From: Hypsibius dujardini
Lineage: Eukaryota; Tardigrada; Eutardigrada; Parachela; Hypsibiidae
Direction: 5' to 3'
Assembly: GCA_001579985.1 (NCBI GenBank)
Contig: LRSR01012535.1
Location: forward strand, 1 to 50,341
DNA length: 50,341 nucleotides
The translations under genes and the position numbers were made by a program. The first letter of the stretch is position 1. Each line of letters opens with the position of its first letter. Shown one piece after another: positions 11,181 through 25,000 of this stretch. The notes under the pieces were generated by a model that had not been told where the DNA came from, did no database searches, and saw only the letters and a program-made list of their open reading frames with translations.

Positions 11181-13158
11181 ATGATTTTATACTGGGGATT
11201 AACTTTTGGGCTGTGGTTTCTGGCGAATACTCAACTAGATTTGGCAGAAGCAGTACAGAAACCTCCGCGGAAACAATTTCCACTGTTCCAGCCGTTCTCC
11301 AGCGAGCTAATAAAGTAAAGTGCTCTGCCTGTTGTTATTCTTCTTTTCAATCTTTCTTCGGTAAGGTTTGCTTACTTTAGTCATTTTTCTGTTATTTTCA
11401 GTCACATCAACTCTATCAATACTACATGGCGGGTAAGACGTTACAACTCTCTGAAGTTAAAACCGGATTTAAGCTTGTACTGCCAGTTGATTAATTGATT
11501 AATGTTATTCTGACGAATGGTTGATTTACAACTTGCTGCGGCAGACGTTTACTCGTACTCGGACTGATTAATCTCTTTAGTACGGACCGTAATTCTGTTT
11601 GATTTCAGGCCGGTCGGAGTCACCTTGACAGCATTCCTCTTCATCAAGTCAAACGGATGTGTGGAGTAATACCTGATCCCGAAGGATTATACAAGCTACC
11701 GACCTTGCTCCACTCTAAGCAGAACTACAAGGATTTGCCCAAGGATTTCGACGCGAGAGTTCAGTGGCCGAATTGCCCAACTATTCAAGAAGTGCGGGAC
11801 CAGGGCGCGTGTGGATCTTGTTGGGTAAGCAGTTTTTATAATTACTAGTAGTACCGACCGTCAATGGCATCATAGACGTCTGTTTTCTGGAAAGCAGTGC
11901 TGATTACTTATAAAGTAACTGTAAATTTCGTGTGCAGCTAAAACCGACACGAAAACGTTAAATCTTTTAGGCATTCGGCGCTACTGAAGCTATATCTGAT
12001 CGCATTTGCGTTCAGTCCGGCGGGAAAGTCAACGCCCATATCTCGGCGGTGGATCTCGTTTCGTGTTGCCATCTCTGCGGTTTCGGGTAGGGACCACGTT
12101 CCATTCCCATGTTCCCATCACGTGCCACGTACAGTATCTCTATCGTTGTTTTTCTGTGCTCTCTCTTTGACTTGGTTCGTTGTCTTTCTTCCACCTCTAC
12201 GTTTACCGTTTATTGTTGGTCGGTGCGGAACTCGGATGTTCCATTCTGTTCTTTGTTAAATGCTCTTTTTGAATGTGAACTGAACTTTTAGCTGCGAGGG
12301 TGGATTCCCGGGCTCGGCTTGGTCGTATTGGGTTCGAGACGGATTGGTATCTGGTGGTAACTACGACTCCAAGCAGGGATGCAGGCCTTATCCTATCCAG
12401 GTACAGCAAATAACTACCCATGAATCAGATTGAGATTAAGATCGTACGACGTCTCACGTACTTTATAACAATACCCACCGTTTCCTTCCCATTCTTTATG
12501 TGCAAAGTCCTGCGAGCACCACGTCAATGGCTCGTTATCGCCATGCGGCACCACCGTTCATACTCCTTCCTGCACGCAGAAATGCATCGATGGTTACAAT
12601 GACACATATAAGCACGATAAACATTTTGGTGAGGTGTTGGATGTTTCTCATAAAGTTGCCAGTCGTAATGATGTGGACTCCTTTTCTATTACAGGAAGCA
12701 AGAGCTACTCAGTCCATTCTGAGCCGGCACAAATCCAGACCGAAATCTTCAAGAACGGCCCAGTAGAGGCCGCTTTTACCGTCTACGCCGATTTCGTGAA
12801 TTATAAGTCCGGTTAGTTAATTTTTTTCATTAGAGACTTCGCTTCACACCAGAAGACATTTTTTTCCGAAAACGACATTTTTTCCTTTTAGGAGTTTATC
12901 AACACGAGTCTGGTGCCGAATTAGGGGGGCATGCTATCAAGATCCTGGGATGGGGTGAGGAGAACGGGACGCCGTATTGGCTGGTCGTCAATAGCTGGAA
13001 CTCAGATTGGGGGGATCAGGTATGGCTTTAGGTTGAGCGCGTATGGGATAAAGATGTGAACGGATCTGTTTCTCTCGCAGGGCTTCTTCAAAATCCTTCG
13101 CGGGAGCGATCACTGTGGTATCGAAAGTGGTGTCGTTGCTGGGATGGCTAAACTCTGA
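11181..13158 (+). CDS. CTSB: Cathepsin B-like cysteine protease
   Basis: A lysosomal papain-family peptidase. Nine exons (11181-11314, 11402-11432, 11609-11824, 11971-12086, 12292-12400, 12508-12628, 12695-12811, 12892-13019, 13081-13158) give 349 residues, close to the usual 335-345. The start at 11181 opens a hydrophobic signal peptide ([18 protein letters not shown]). A short propeptide with the cathepsin B-type NTTWRAG motif follows. The catalytic set is complete: Gln120 and Cys126 in DQGACGSCW, His295 in [11 protein letters not shown] and Asn315 in NSWNSDWG. The occluding-loop histidine pair His206-His207 in SCEHHVNG is present, which marks cathepsin B and its dipeptidyl-carboxypeptidase activity and separates it from cathepsin L. 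It is convergent with VMP1, 250 bp away. Nothing suggests decay. Confidence 0.96.
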
Positions 13159-13408
13159 TTTGAATCTCCTTTCTATCCTTCTTATCCTTCAGTTACAGTA
13201 GAGAACACACCGATCTTGTGGCAAGTTATGCGGGCGATATTCTTTTCGTTTGGGGTTCGACCCAGTAACCATTACGACATTGAAAGCCGAGTTCAACAAC
13301 CGGGGAACTGATCATACAGATATCCAAACAAAAGCAATTAAATTAGAAGAATTGACATCAATCAGTGATCAGAATGTCGGTCGTAGCAGTGAAAGAAAGT
13401 CATTCCAG

Positions 13409-15824
13409 TTAGCGTCGCTTCCCCTGTTTCTTCTGCGACCTCAAACGCCGGTGATAATTTTGAGCAAGGGAATGTACAATCGACAAAACAAAATAAATCA
13501 CCATGCAGATGACCAACTTCTCGAACACGAACTGTAACCAAGATGGGTCCTGTAACCAAACAAGCCCAGTGTAAAGCATAAACCCATCGGAAGACTAACC
13601 GTAAATACGATCGACTCACACTCTGATGTACTCCGACGCCTGGTCTCCTGTGCAAGTTCTTCTTCTGCTTCTCCAAAAAGTCCACAAATGGGCGTTCCAT
13701 GTACGGGCCCACGCGAGGAATCCGGCTAAGCAGAGAGACACTTGTAATGAAGGGAAAATAAACACATCGTCATGAGCCCGGGTAAGTCCTTACTTAAATA
13801 AGGAGATGAGATGTTCCACGTGTCGCTCCGAAAAGGTTATGATCACAAATATCATTTGGATATGCATCTTAATAACGGCCTTGCCCAAAAGTGTCGCTCC
13901 GAAGAAAGTGCCGAAAGGAACAAGGAAATGTCCGCAAGTAATGCCCGCCAGATCAAAGAGCGGATTCGGAATCTGAAAGTGCGAATTTCATATTCACTTC
14001 TTTCGTACAATGACACAGAGATTGTACTGTAAGTGACTTACGGAAGCTCCTAAGAGAATCCCGAGGAAACCGACTCTGGCTACCAACTGTTCCATAAAAA
14101 CCTTGGCCCGTTGCATCAGAGTCTGCAACAGCAATGAGCAATGACACATTTTGTAGCAGTACACCTGGCAGACAGGTTCAGGACCTTGGTTACACAGACC
14201 AACAAGGGGCACAGACATTAAACGAATTGAAAATACATGTATAACTGACGCGACAACAAAGTCCATTACAACCAACAAGCTTTGTGGGCAAAAGAATGGC
14301 ACGAACACGTCGAACGAGTAAGGCATAAAAATCGTCGGGTCAACCAGCTGGATATGCCGAATTTAAAGCAATTAAAGGGTTAAAGACGGCATAAATTCAA
14401 ATCACATACAAAAGAAAATGAGATCGGAGAACCGTGAGACTAGTGTATAAAATATAACCCAGAAGCCTGGACATTAGAGTTAAATTAATACCTTACGACT
14501 ATGCATGCAACAGGGACAGGCAACGCCGTACATCATGGAAACAATACAAGACAGGAAAGCAAAAGCAAGGCTTCTTACCAGTCGCTGATTATCCATTTTC
14601 TGTTCTAGTAGAGCTTTGACCTCCAACAATTCTTCAGACTCTTTTCCCGAAAGCCGCGCTGCTCTTGCCATAAAATATGGAGGCAACTCTCCAATTGCTG
14701 TGCCTAACCCCTAACGAGATAAATAGACACATAAAAGACATAAAAATCAAAAACAAAACTCCCGTCAATGAAATCCGTTGTTCATTTGCAACGTACCCAC
14801 ATGAAGGACTCCAGTCTGACTTTGGACATGATACTCCACATCGTGACCTGGAAATCTTGGCCAGGTAGTCCATCGGGGCAGATAATGCTACAACAACCCC
14901 AAGTTAGCCACGTTCGAAAAATCATCACGGCATCCATTTTCAGCATGATTCTTACTCTTCAGGATAAGGAGGCTCGGGAAAATTTAAAGTCCCACACTCG
15001 TAAGCAGCTAATGTAACCGAAGCGATGTGAGGTCCGAGGTACAGAATAAAGGTGTGAAGACCGGTCCCCAGACCGATTGAGGAAAGTACTCCCAGTCCAA
15101 TCCAGTACAAGCAGGTTATTAACTTACGCTCCAAATATCCGACATACTGTAAAGCCAATATGTGAAAACCTGGACATAAAAACACTAGAATATAAGTTAG
15201 GTCAAATAACATACCGTCTGATGAACGCCTTCAACGTTGTAGGTCACGACGAGAAAGACAGCCGCCGCCACAAGGGGAAGAAGGATGGACGTCCGCGCTA
15301 ATCTGCAAAAACAGACTGCTTCATGTACAGGAAGAAGTGTAACTGGTTCTAGCAATGAGTATAAGAGCAACGCTCAGAGTGTCGCATGTGTCGCATGTGA
15401 CAAACCTGGATCCATAATCATGGAGCAAGCTGAGGACCTCCAGTAGAAAGTAACGCACTGTTTTAAAGGGCGATCTCCATAACGTCAACTGATGAAACTC
15501 CTTATCTTCTTCCGCATGTTGACCGAGTTCTGAAATCACTTTGTCGGACAGGGAGGACTGTACAGGTAATGCCAGATGACTGCCTGCCCCATTATTCAAG
15601 CCCTTGGAGGAATCGTAGTCACTGAGGTCAGATGACGAGACAGAAATAAGTGCTTCTCCTCCGTTTGCCTTCATCTTATTTTTCCGTCTCTTCCCGCCCT
15701 TCAAGACTCCGTTAGACTCAGCAGTCTTTGGAGCGGTCGTCTCTTTGGTGGCCAATATCTGCCGCGAGCGTGATCTAGTTACAGGGGCCTCAGCGGTGAC
15801 GCCATTCACAGAGGTCTTCGTCAT
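13409..15824 (-). CDS. VMP1: Vacuole membrane protein 1 (VMP1)
   Basis: A multi-pass ER scramblase needed for autophagosome formation and for release of ER-membrane contacts. Nine exons on the minus strand: 15406-15824, 15215-15302, 14956-15146, 14797-14887, 14579-14710, 14042-14122, 13794-13972, 13620-13725 and 13409-13531. They give 469 residues (family about 400-430). The extra length is a Ser/Lys-rich N-terminal tail encoded by exon 1. Hallmark blocks are [52 protein letters not shown] and, in the VTT/DedA-like domain (residues about 335-394), [20 protein letters not shown]. The C-terminus is basic (KKQGKRR), not the usual KTK-like end. All exon phases join. The start at 15824 is the first ATG of the open frame. 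Confidence 0.95.
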
Positions 15825-17552
15825 GTCGTGTTGGCTGTGATGTCACTACACAAAAAAGCCAGCAGCGTCAACATGGTTAAATCAACCTACTCTCAAAAAA
15901 CTCAAAACCTCAACTAAACGCCAAGATACCGTCAGGGATTAAAAGATAATTCGAAGAATCAAAGATGAAACGAATTTTTTAGGTCATCCAAATATCAAGC
16001 GAATCAAGCAATCGACTGCTCTCCCATCCAGTAACTAAGCCATTCACTTTTCTACTGCTATGATGGCACTGCCTTAAAAACGCCAAGAGCCCGGGGACAT
16101 AAGAAATTAGAGCTCATTATGAAAGAAAAGTAATTTACGCGTTGCTTGAATTCTTGTAAGCGTAGGGCTGAGAATGGAATTTTGCCCTCTGGGCCTTTTG
16201 CCTGAATTTATCTCACTGTCACGCAAAATCAAGCAATCGACCGCCTACTAACTCCAGGAAACCGGTGTGACCAATCAATCGATCAATGGGAATGTTCTCG
16301 TTCACGTCTGTCCTTAGACATAGCCAGCCTTAGGGCACAGGCACGAAAAGGAATACGAAGGACTTACAGCAAACCTTCTCGAACAACAACGATCAAAGAA
16401 TGGCATCCGCGGTGACTGTGGGTCCGCGGTGAGGAATGTGCTTGCAGGAGGAAACAATCTGGTGTACGAGAAGAGAATTACACTGTCAAGCCAAAACACG
16501 CTAGTGGCAGCTCACAACTCACACCTCACAACTCACAGCTCACTCAGAAAAGCTCAGGTGAAGTCTCTCACGGTCTGCAGGTCTCACACTCACGGTGTGA
16601 AGGTCTCACTTCCAATCTGCAGTTTCTAGTTGGCCAGTCCGTATTCTCTGCAACGTGATCGGATCAGCTGGGACAACCGCAAAATCAAATCTTTTACGTG
16701 ATAATAAACCGACTATTCGTTGTTCCTCTAACACTAATTAACCAACACTCATGACGGAGAAGGTAGATATGAGCAGAGTGAATTCAAAATAGGAAGGTGA
16801 AAGAACTCTTAATAAAAATTGACAAGAACAAATAAAACTTAATCAGCAGAATTTCGAGGAAAATGCTAGCAGGGACGTGGAGTCATGCCGACTCTCATCT
16901 GACACAGGACTCACCGTTACTCGGAGTGACGTCATCAAATACCGATCCTGCGTGCTGTCTTGTCTCGTCTGCAGTGCAACTGCAAGCAGCACAGCCAGCA
17001 CACCACACCACCACACACAGCACATCCTAAAGACCCACATTTGTTGACAAGGCAGGCAGGTTGAAATGAATGGGGAGTGATGATGGTTCTCACATTTTTT
17101 GCCCACTTCTCTTTCCGGTTTCTAAATCCTAATTCCCGTACCGAACTCAAAATTTCTTCTTTCTGACATGCCAGTTGTTGGTCCTGATGTGATCTTTCAT
17201 TGCCCACCGGGCCAGTCGTAGACGCACTCTTCATGAAAACCAACTCCGTCCGGAACGGGAATAGTCGAGCCCATTCTTTATCCCTCCTGTTCGGGACGGC
17301 ACACAGTCCTGCCCTGTGAAAATGTAAGATTCCCAAGCTTCCCTGTCGAAAATAATCTCAAACTAATCCTATTTTGTTTCAGTTACTTCCTCATATCTTC
17401 CGTTATCGACCTCCCGAGAGAGAAAAGGATGACCATCTGGACTGCTCAATCCTAGCCAGTGGAGCAGGGCATCCTCGTTTGGCCTCCTGCATTCCTCACC
17501 GTCTGCGTCTTCGTTGCGATTGGCATTCCGCGGTCAGTACAGCGTGTTTGGG
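15825..17552. other. Divergent spacer between VMP1 and casein kinase 1 gamma
   Basis: It should hold both promoters. No other gene is recognised. Around 16500-16610 there are short CTCACAACTCACAC-like repeats. Acceptor-like tracts near 17383 and 17535 suggest that casein kinase 1 gamma has upstream non-coding exons here. This is inference only. Confidence 0.4.
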
Positions 17553-19709
17553 ATGAGCAAAAAGGCCCAGCAGTCAGAAGCGTTGGTTAGTGCTGACGAA
17601 AAGGACAGGGACAAGACTGCCTCTACCTCGGCCACGCGTGCACCCGTTAAAGCTTCCAAGTCTTCCTCCGTCCCTGCGGCCGCCATGAACAGCGCCAAAG
17701 TGGTTAATGCCGCTCAAGGGCAGGCCACCAACACTGCCGTTATGATGGTGGGGCCGAACTTTCGTGTCGGCAAGAAGATTGGCAGCGGCAATTTCGGGGA
17801 GTTGCGACTGGGCAAGAATTTGTACAATAACGAGCATGTAGCCATCAAACTGGAGCCGATGAAAACCAAAGCACCTCAGCTACATTTGGAGTATCGCTTC
17901 TACAAGCTGCTTGGATCTCAGGGTGAGTTGATTCGTTGATCAAGTTGATTGGTCGGGTCCGGTAGAGGTGCGAGAATGCGTAGCCATGTACAGTGGTTGG
18001 TTATTTGTTTAGTTGAAGGTATCCCTCGTGTCTTTTACTTTGGCCCCTGTGGAAAGTACAATGCCTTGGTGATGGAACTCCTCGGTCCAAGTTTGGAGGA
18101 TCTTTTCGACTTGTGTGATCGCAAATTCTCTCTCAAAACCGTCCTTATGCTGGCGGTTCAGTTGCTAACCCGCATGGAGTACATACACGGGAAGCACTTG
18201 ATTTATAGAGATGTCAAACCGGAAAATTTCCTCATCGGACGGTGAGCTAGACAAATTTGTGGTTTTCGCCATGGACGCAGTTTTTATGCCTCATAAATTA
18301 GTCTGTAGTGGAGAAAACGTAATTGCATTGATTAATACGCGGAACCGTTTTCTTTTCAGGCAGTCCAATAAAAAGCACGGTTGCATTCACGTCGTCGATT
18401 TTGGCTTGGCCAAGGAATATATCGATCCGGATGTGAGTACATCTTCCATTCTGTTTGCAGTAATAACAATAAAGTGTGGGCTTGTTCTTGAAGTGGGGTT
18501 ATTTAATTAAAAAAATGTCTGTTAAGTATCACCTTGTCGTTTCAGACCCAACGTCACATTCCATATCGCGAGCATAAGTCGTTGACTGGCACGGCACGTT
18601 ACATGAGCATTAGCACCCATATGGGGAAAGGTTTGCCTGCCTCTTTCAGCTACTTCCTATGCAAAGAAGCCTCAGTCAATCATAACCCAAAGAATGTTTA
18701 TAGAACAATCCAGGAGAGATGATTTGGAAGCGCTCGGTCATATGTTCATGTATTTTCTCCGCGGAAGTCTTCCTTGGCAAGGTTTGAAAGCCGACACTCT
18801 CAAGGAGCGGTACCAGAAAATTGGAGACACCAAGCGAGCTACCCCAGTCGAAAGCCTCTGTGGTGTGTTCCATTACTCACCCACTCCAGGGAATTGCCAC
18901 TCTAAGGTTTAAAATCATGTTTTCCTCTTCCCAGATGGATACCCGGAAGAGTTTGCCATTTATCTGCGTTATGCTCGCCGTCTCGATTTCTTTGAAACAC
19001 CGGACTATGATTACTTGCGGCGATTATTCCTGGATCTGTATCACCGCATGACCTATAAGGACGATCTGGTAAGCGACTGTGCCACGAACATTCCAGACAG
19101 CTGAGATAGAGATTCCCAGCGAGTGTAGAATTTTTTAACATCCTAAATACCAGGTACAAGCCAAGTAGTTCGGCCGAAGAATCTGGCCGAAAAGCCCGAT
19201 ATATCGCTTTTAGTAAAATAAACAGAAGTGCGCAAATAAAAAAAAACTAGCAACATACATTTAACTTCCCGCCGCTTAGTAACATTTATATTTTGAAGGA
19301 ATTCGATTGGAACGCAAAGCAACAACAGGCGGCACAGCAGCAGGCTGATGCTGTCAGTCGTGCCGCGTCCGGCGGGACGCAGAAGGTGTCGCAGGCCCAC
19401 AAATCTTCTACATGGCAGTTGGACAACACCAAGCAAGTCAGCGCGCAGACTCTTGGTCCTTCACAGGCGCTGCAAACTCCCGGAGGTTCCGTTCAAGTGA
19501 TGAACTCAACTGACGGCGCTCTCGTCGGCGGCGACGATCCTACGGCCGGCCAGTCCAACACCCCCATTGCCGGACGAGGCGGGAATGAGACGGACCTCTC
19601 TGATCATGAAACCAAGTGCTGTTGCTTCAAGCGAAGGAGGAAGCGAGCCAAGAAGAGCTCCAGGCCTCAGACAGCTACAAATGTCGTTTCAGGACCGTCT
19701 TCAAGATGA
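17553..19709 (+). CDS. CSNK1G: Casein kinase 1 gamma
   Basis: A membrane-anchored Ser/Thr kinase; the family phosphorylates the Wnt co-receptor LRP6 and other membrane-proximal substrates. Seven exons (17553-17922, 18013-18241, 18360-18432, 18546-18630, 18704-18862, 18935-19068, 19299-19709) give 486 residues. The start could also be an in-frame ATG at 17514; I chose 17553. Kinase landmarks are the glycine loop GSGNFGE, Lys99 in VAIKLEP, Asp190 in [12 protein letters not shown] and Asp213 in VDFGLAKEY. The gamma type is shown by [34 protein letters not shown], the conserved tail [20 protein letters not shown] and the C-terminal cysteine cluster [11 protein letters not shown], the known palmitoylation site. 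Residues 1-67 are a low-complexity Ser/Ala/Lys-rich head. CLUH follows on the same strand 1.4 kb downstream. Confidence 0.95.
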
Positions 19710-21137
19710 ATTACTCCCTGCTGAGCTATTTGCTTTAGCCGTGAGAATGGTGTGACACGGACGCCGGGCTGATGGCGGCAATTACATTATCCTGATGATA
19801 TTCAAGGCTTTAATTTCGATTTGTTATCAATTAAGCCTACGTGTTTCAGTTTAAAAATTAAGTTGATGTGTGATGGGGCAGTCGTGACTCAGTGGACACG
19901 TTGAAACAGTGTACTAGTACTAAGTTGCTACTAGTTGCCCGCGCGGGACAAATATTGCATTAAAAAACCTCATCCCTTTCCAAACAATGTATTTCTCCTT
20001 CCCGGTTAGTTTATCTTCGTCTGTTCGTTAGTTGCGCCCGCGCCAGACGTGCAAATTACCTGGCTGCGTGGCGCCGATCTGAGGTGCCATCAAGCCCTGA
20101 TCAAAGAATCAACCCTTAACCTAATACATAACCATGCGGTGTGAAAGTGTACGCTGTTCGGACTCATGTGAGTCGAGTCATTTCATCAAGGGAGTCGACT
20201 CGAATCATTTTGCGACAGCTGATATGGGCACACATATTAAGCAAGGCACAGCGTAGTTTGCCCATTTGGATTAACTTTATCCGGGGTTCGCGATTTTTTC
20301 CTGCGATATCCGAAGCACACTGCTACAGACACATGGACTTTTTGGTTTAGGTGAACGGAATTGGAATTGCATCGCGGGATTGAATTGGTCTGGTAAGTTT
20401 TCATTGCAGGCAGGTGAAAAGTGGATGGGCAGGCAACGGATGACGAAATGTTTTATTGGGTTGCCTCTTGCCTCTTGCCACTTGCCTCTTGCCACTTGCC
20501 ACTTGCCTCTTGCCTCTTGCCTGCGCGTAGACCGAAAGACTGTAGACCGCCGATGCGAAAGTTGCTTTTGATTTCGAAATCTCTTTCCGCTGCCTCGCTT
20601 GATCACGTGCAAATAAAAGTATATGGCTGGTCTCTTCCGTCTCGGCTCTTCTCCCTTTTGACCTGTCCGCACTCTTCTGCTACTGCTACTGGAAAGGGAC
20701 AAAGTTGGTTGGGCTCTATTTTTAGTGGATCTATATTTATTCAGCTCAACTTGACTGATTGAAGAAGATTTGCTCTGGGAGGGGGAAGAGGAAGGCGACT
20801 GTGAATCTCAGCTCAGCTCACTTTCTCCGCGCGGAGAGACACGGAAGGATCCGAGACGGAGGTTGGATTTTAAGTGCGATTTTACGCTGGCCTTGCTTCG
20901 CCTTGCCGGAGGGAATACGGTAGAACAAGGAAGGACCGGCATTAGCTTAGTATGTTTTAAAGGCTTTCTCATTATTGTTGACTCTTTTCATCCCTGCTCA
21001 GAGGATTTGTGAACGTCTTCTTGAGCCATCTGGCTTCAACTTTGTTCGCCTTTTCTTTTGCAGGCCTTTGTGAATCTCAGGAACCGGATCGCCCAAGGGT
21101 TGATTGCTTTCTTCTGTGGGAAAAGTGGCCTGCAACT
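19710..21137. other. Spacer between casein kinase 1 gamma and CLUH
   Basis: It holds the kinase 3' UTR and the CLUH promoter. A heptamer array lies at 20461-20521 and a GTACTAGTAC palindrome near 19913. A pyrimidine tract and CAG ending at 21062 suggest that CLUH's first coding exon begins within a spliced 5' UTR. No other gene is seen. Confidence 0.4.
20461..20521. repeat. Heptamer array TTGCCTC/TTGCCAC
   Basis: Eight full seven-base units plus a partial one alternate between TTGCCTC and TTGCCAC. It lies about 620 bp upstream of the CLUH start codon. The translated frames through it are artefacts. Confidence 0.9.
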
Positions 21138-21988
21138 ATGGTCAGCAGTACTGCCAATAATTCCACGCCGGCAGTTGCCTCCGCCTCGACTGCATCTTCA
21201 CCTGGGGCCTCTCCCCATGGCACTATCCCGACCGGTAAGTCAGAAGATAATCGGGATCGATAGGATTCCCGTTACCGTTATGAAATTATTGCGTTATTGC
21301 GAAATCTCATAAACGCTGAGAAGAGCGCTGAACCGGTCAGATTGAAATTGGTTTAATTTATGACTCTACGTGCTAGGGATGGCTTCAAATGTCAAATCAA
21401 ATCGAGTCCGGTTTTAATTTTGAAATTAATTTAATTTTCATTTTAGGCATTTTAGTTTAGCATATTACGTGAAACCTGTTTTCAAAAACCGGTAAAACAA
21501 AAACTCTGCAATGTAACTGGGAAAAATATATGTTGAACAAAAATTAGGAAGTACTCAGTAAGCTGGTAGTCATCTGAGCGATCATGTTAGATTTTCTGTT
21601 TTATTTAGCAAAAAAGAGTCGTAGGAATTCAGTGTACTTAATTCCACATTGCTAATTTTTGTAAATAATTCTAATGACGTATTTCACATTCTCATATCAC
21701 TCATTATCTTCATTCGGGAGCTCATTACAACTACATAAGAAAAAACTTGCCAAAAAAGTGAGAAACTGAAAAGTCTCCTCAAAGTCTCGTCAAATTACCA
21801 AATATCCTTCAAAATCAAATCAAACCAAATAAATCCATGTGCCTTTTGGTCATTTTAAGTCATCCCTAGTACGTACACGATTACCACACACATTGAGTAT
21901 CTATCGTGGTACGGGGTTGTGGCACAGGATTGGATGGAATTTTTCCAATGGTGTCTATCTGTCGTTCTCTCCTGTTCGGGTCAGTCTG

Positions 21989-22034
<46 letters not shown>

Positions 22035-25000
22035 GTCAGCCTGTCTGTCTGTCTGTCCATCTGTCAGCCTCTATGATTCTTGTTTTTGCTTATGTATACA
22101 CCATGTCTGTCTGAAATCCGAACTTTCTTAACTGTGCATTTCGTAGGCTTAATTTGGTATGTAAGCATCTTTAATGCTGTTTTCCCGTTTGCAGACAGTT
22201 GTCCTGTATTGGCTTGGTCCTGGGTTCTTTTGTTTTATATTTGTATGCCCCAATTATTTACTCTTGAATTATGCTTGCAGGCAATATTGGTGTGACGTTG
22301 GCGGACCAGGGGGATGTCCATCAAGTCCTGAAGAATGGCAGCGCTTCTAATGGCTCTGCGAAAGTCACAGATGAGGGAGGAGCTAGTAGCGAAGAAGATT
22401 CTGTTGGCGAAATGGCCGTTACATCTGGTGGGCATTCTGGTGCAGACATGCGGGACATCTCTCAGTATCTACCTTTGTACGTCATTCCACTGTCTGGACT
22501 CGAAAACCTGGCCAATCTCCAAGCCAAAATACAACAAGGAGGGGACACCGCAGGCGAGCCTACAGAACTGCAGGAAAAGCAGATCACCGTCAATATCGCA
22601 GTCCCTCAAGGAGCTAGTGACGACGTCTTCCAAATGCCAGTAAGTGTATTTTACCGGCGATTGCAACTGCACAGAAGGTGTCATGTATAGCTCACCGAAG
22701 CAAATTCTGTATCGTGCGTTAGAACATCCTGATTATTTTGTATAGATGAATACGGCGGATTTGGTGCACGAAATCAGATTGGTGTTGAGTGACCGAGAAA
22801 CAACGTGCCACCGGACATCTTATTCTTTGCAAGTCGATGGAACTGCGATCGATCTCTTTGCTGAGATCAAGCAGTACGAGCAGATCAAGGACGGATGCAC
22901 CGTGCGCCTAGTAGATGGTCAGTCTCGCGATTCTTTTTATGGGTCGGAGGGTCAGAATTTTCCATTGTTTTCTAATTTCAGAGCCTTATACACCCCTGGA
23001 AGTCCGAAGGCATGTCCGCCAGTTCTTGGATTTACAAAATCCTCTGGACAATGAAAATGCATGCCGTTCTGAAGAGGGCCAGGTAATACTGTAGTACTAG
23101 TACGGTGGCACTGGAATCCAGTCTCGGTGCATTATCTTTATTGGGAAGCTAACTGTTGCAGGCTCCCTCGTTCTTGATTCCTGCGACGTTTGAAACAGAG
23201 GCCATTCGTAAGTCTATATGCATATACTTTTCGTCGGCAATGTATTCATTTTTTCGTTATTTTGAAGAGTAACACATCTACAGTACTGCAGTGCAATAAC
23301 AGCGTGATTTATCTGAATTTTGTACTAGTACTACCATACAAGCACTACTATAATAGTACTACTACTGTACTAGCACTACTGTACTAGTACTGCTATATAC
23401 TAGTACTACTATACTAGTACTGCACTACTATAATAGTACTACTACTGTACTAGTACTGCTATACTAGTACTGCTATAATAGTACTACTACTGTACTAGCA
23501 CTACTATACTATTACTGCTATAATAGTACTACTACTATACTAGTACTAGTGGTAGAATGTTGTTGACGTTTTGCAGAGCAACGGAGCACTTCTATGGATA
23601 ATGCATCAGTGTTTGACCCTCCTGAATACTGCACTCCGGATTGCACAGAGGCTTCCCTCGCGCATCTTATTCCTGGTCTGGACGAGAAGCAGCCGCGGTG
23701 CCTGAAACGATTCGAACCTAGCGGTTGGAACCCTCCGGTATTCTCCTTCTACAGTAGTATTTTTATTTGATTTTTGAGAGCGCTCTCTATTTATTTGATT
23801 GCTATGTCAGAGTGGCGGTCGTCGACTGAAGGGAGATTTGTACTACTACATCGTCGAAATCCTGGAGGAGCGGCGCTTTCATATCACGGCGTCGGTGTCT
23901 GGCTTTTTTGTGAACAAGTTAGTAACCAGCAATAATTTAGGTTTCAAGTAATATTATTTGATCCTCGGGAATTCCAGGTCCACCGAGAGCGAATTCAGTC
24001 CAGAACCGGAAACTAAAGCTGTTTATCAGACGCTTGTCGACCTTTTTCGGGACTTGAGCCCTGGCTTTCGACGAAATTACAGCATGTTAATCAAGCGACG
24101 CTTTAAGTAAGTTGCCACACAATGGTTAGTGTTGCCGACACCTGTACGGTACCTTGTCCTGTAGCTGATTCTTTTTTCAGAGCGATGTTGACTCCCTTTG
24201 CGCGGGTGGCACTCAGTCGACCGAATTATCTTTGGGTGTTACCGAAGTGCAAACCGACCTGGGACATGTTCCGATGGGAAGACTGTAAGTGTTTTACCTC
24301 TATAACCGTCTGACTTATAAGCTGAACCTATTCATATTGACTTTTTTCCCTTGGCAGCACTACCCCAGTCGGAGCTGTTTTGCTCGAAGGGTTACGAAGA
24401 TGTTATTCCATTCCAATGCAGGTAGGCCTTCGCACCGGTGGTTTAACGAAGTGTGTTCCTACGCTGTGGCGGCGCTATATGTTTTTTATTCACTTCAGGG
24501 ATTGGAATGAAGAATTGCAAACATTTCGCGATCTTCCGCACTCCACCGGTCAAGAAATTAACCAAAGAGAACGATCACTGATGAGGGTATGTGCACTGTG
24601 CTCCGTGATCCTGACTTCGGTCAAACTACGATCCTCCCTTTGTCATTTTGTTTTGTATTATAGACACAGTTCGACTTCATTCAAATGGCCGTGCGCGGAG
24701 CAAAAGGCGTCGTGGATGGGGTAAGAAAAAGTGATCCATTCTCTTTCTTTCTGTGTATTTTAATTGGACCGTATTTGCAGAGCATTTCGCCCATTAATCC
24801 GGCTGATGACTACCGGAGTCAACTGTTTATCTGGAATAACATTTTCTTCAGCTTGGGATTTGACGTGAAAGACCATTTTAAGGGTATGCCTGTTCGAATT
24901 TCTATGGTTGCCTGAATTTTTTTCACTATTGGAATTTTTACAGACCTCGGAGGAGACCATGCCGCTTTCGCAGCACCGGTAAGTTATTTAGTGTTTTAAG

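Noticed and set aside
23322-23550. CRISPR-like array
   Set aside because: Units are short, variable and without unique spacers, and the DNA is animal. It is an intronic satellite.
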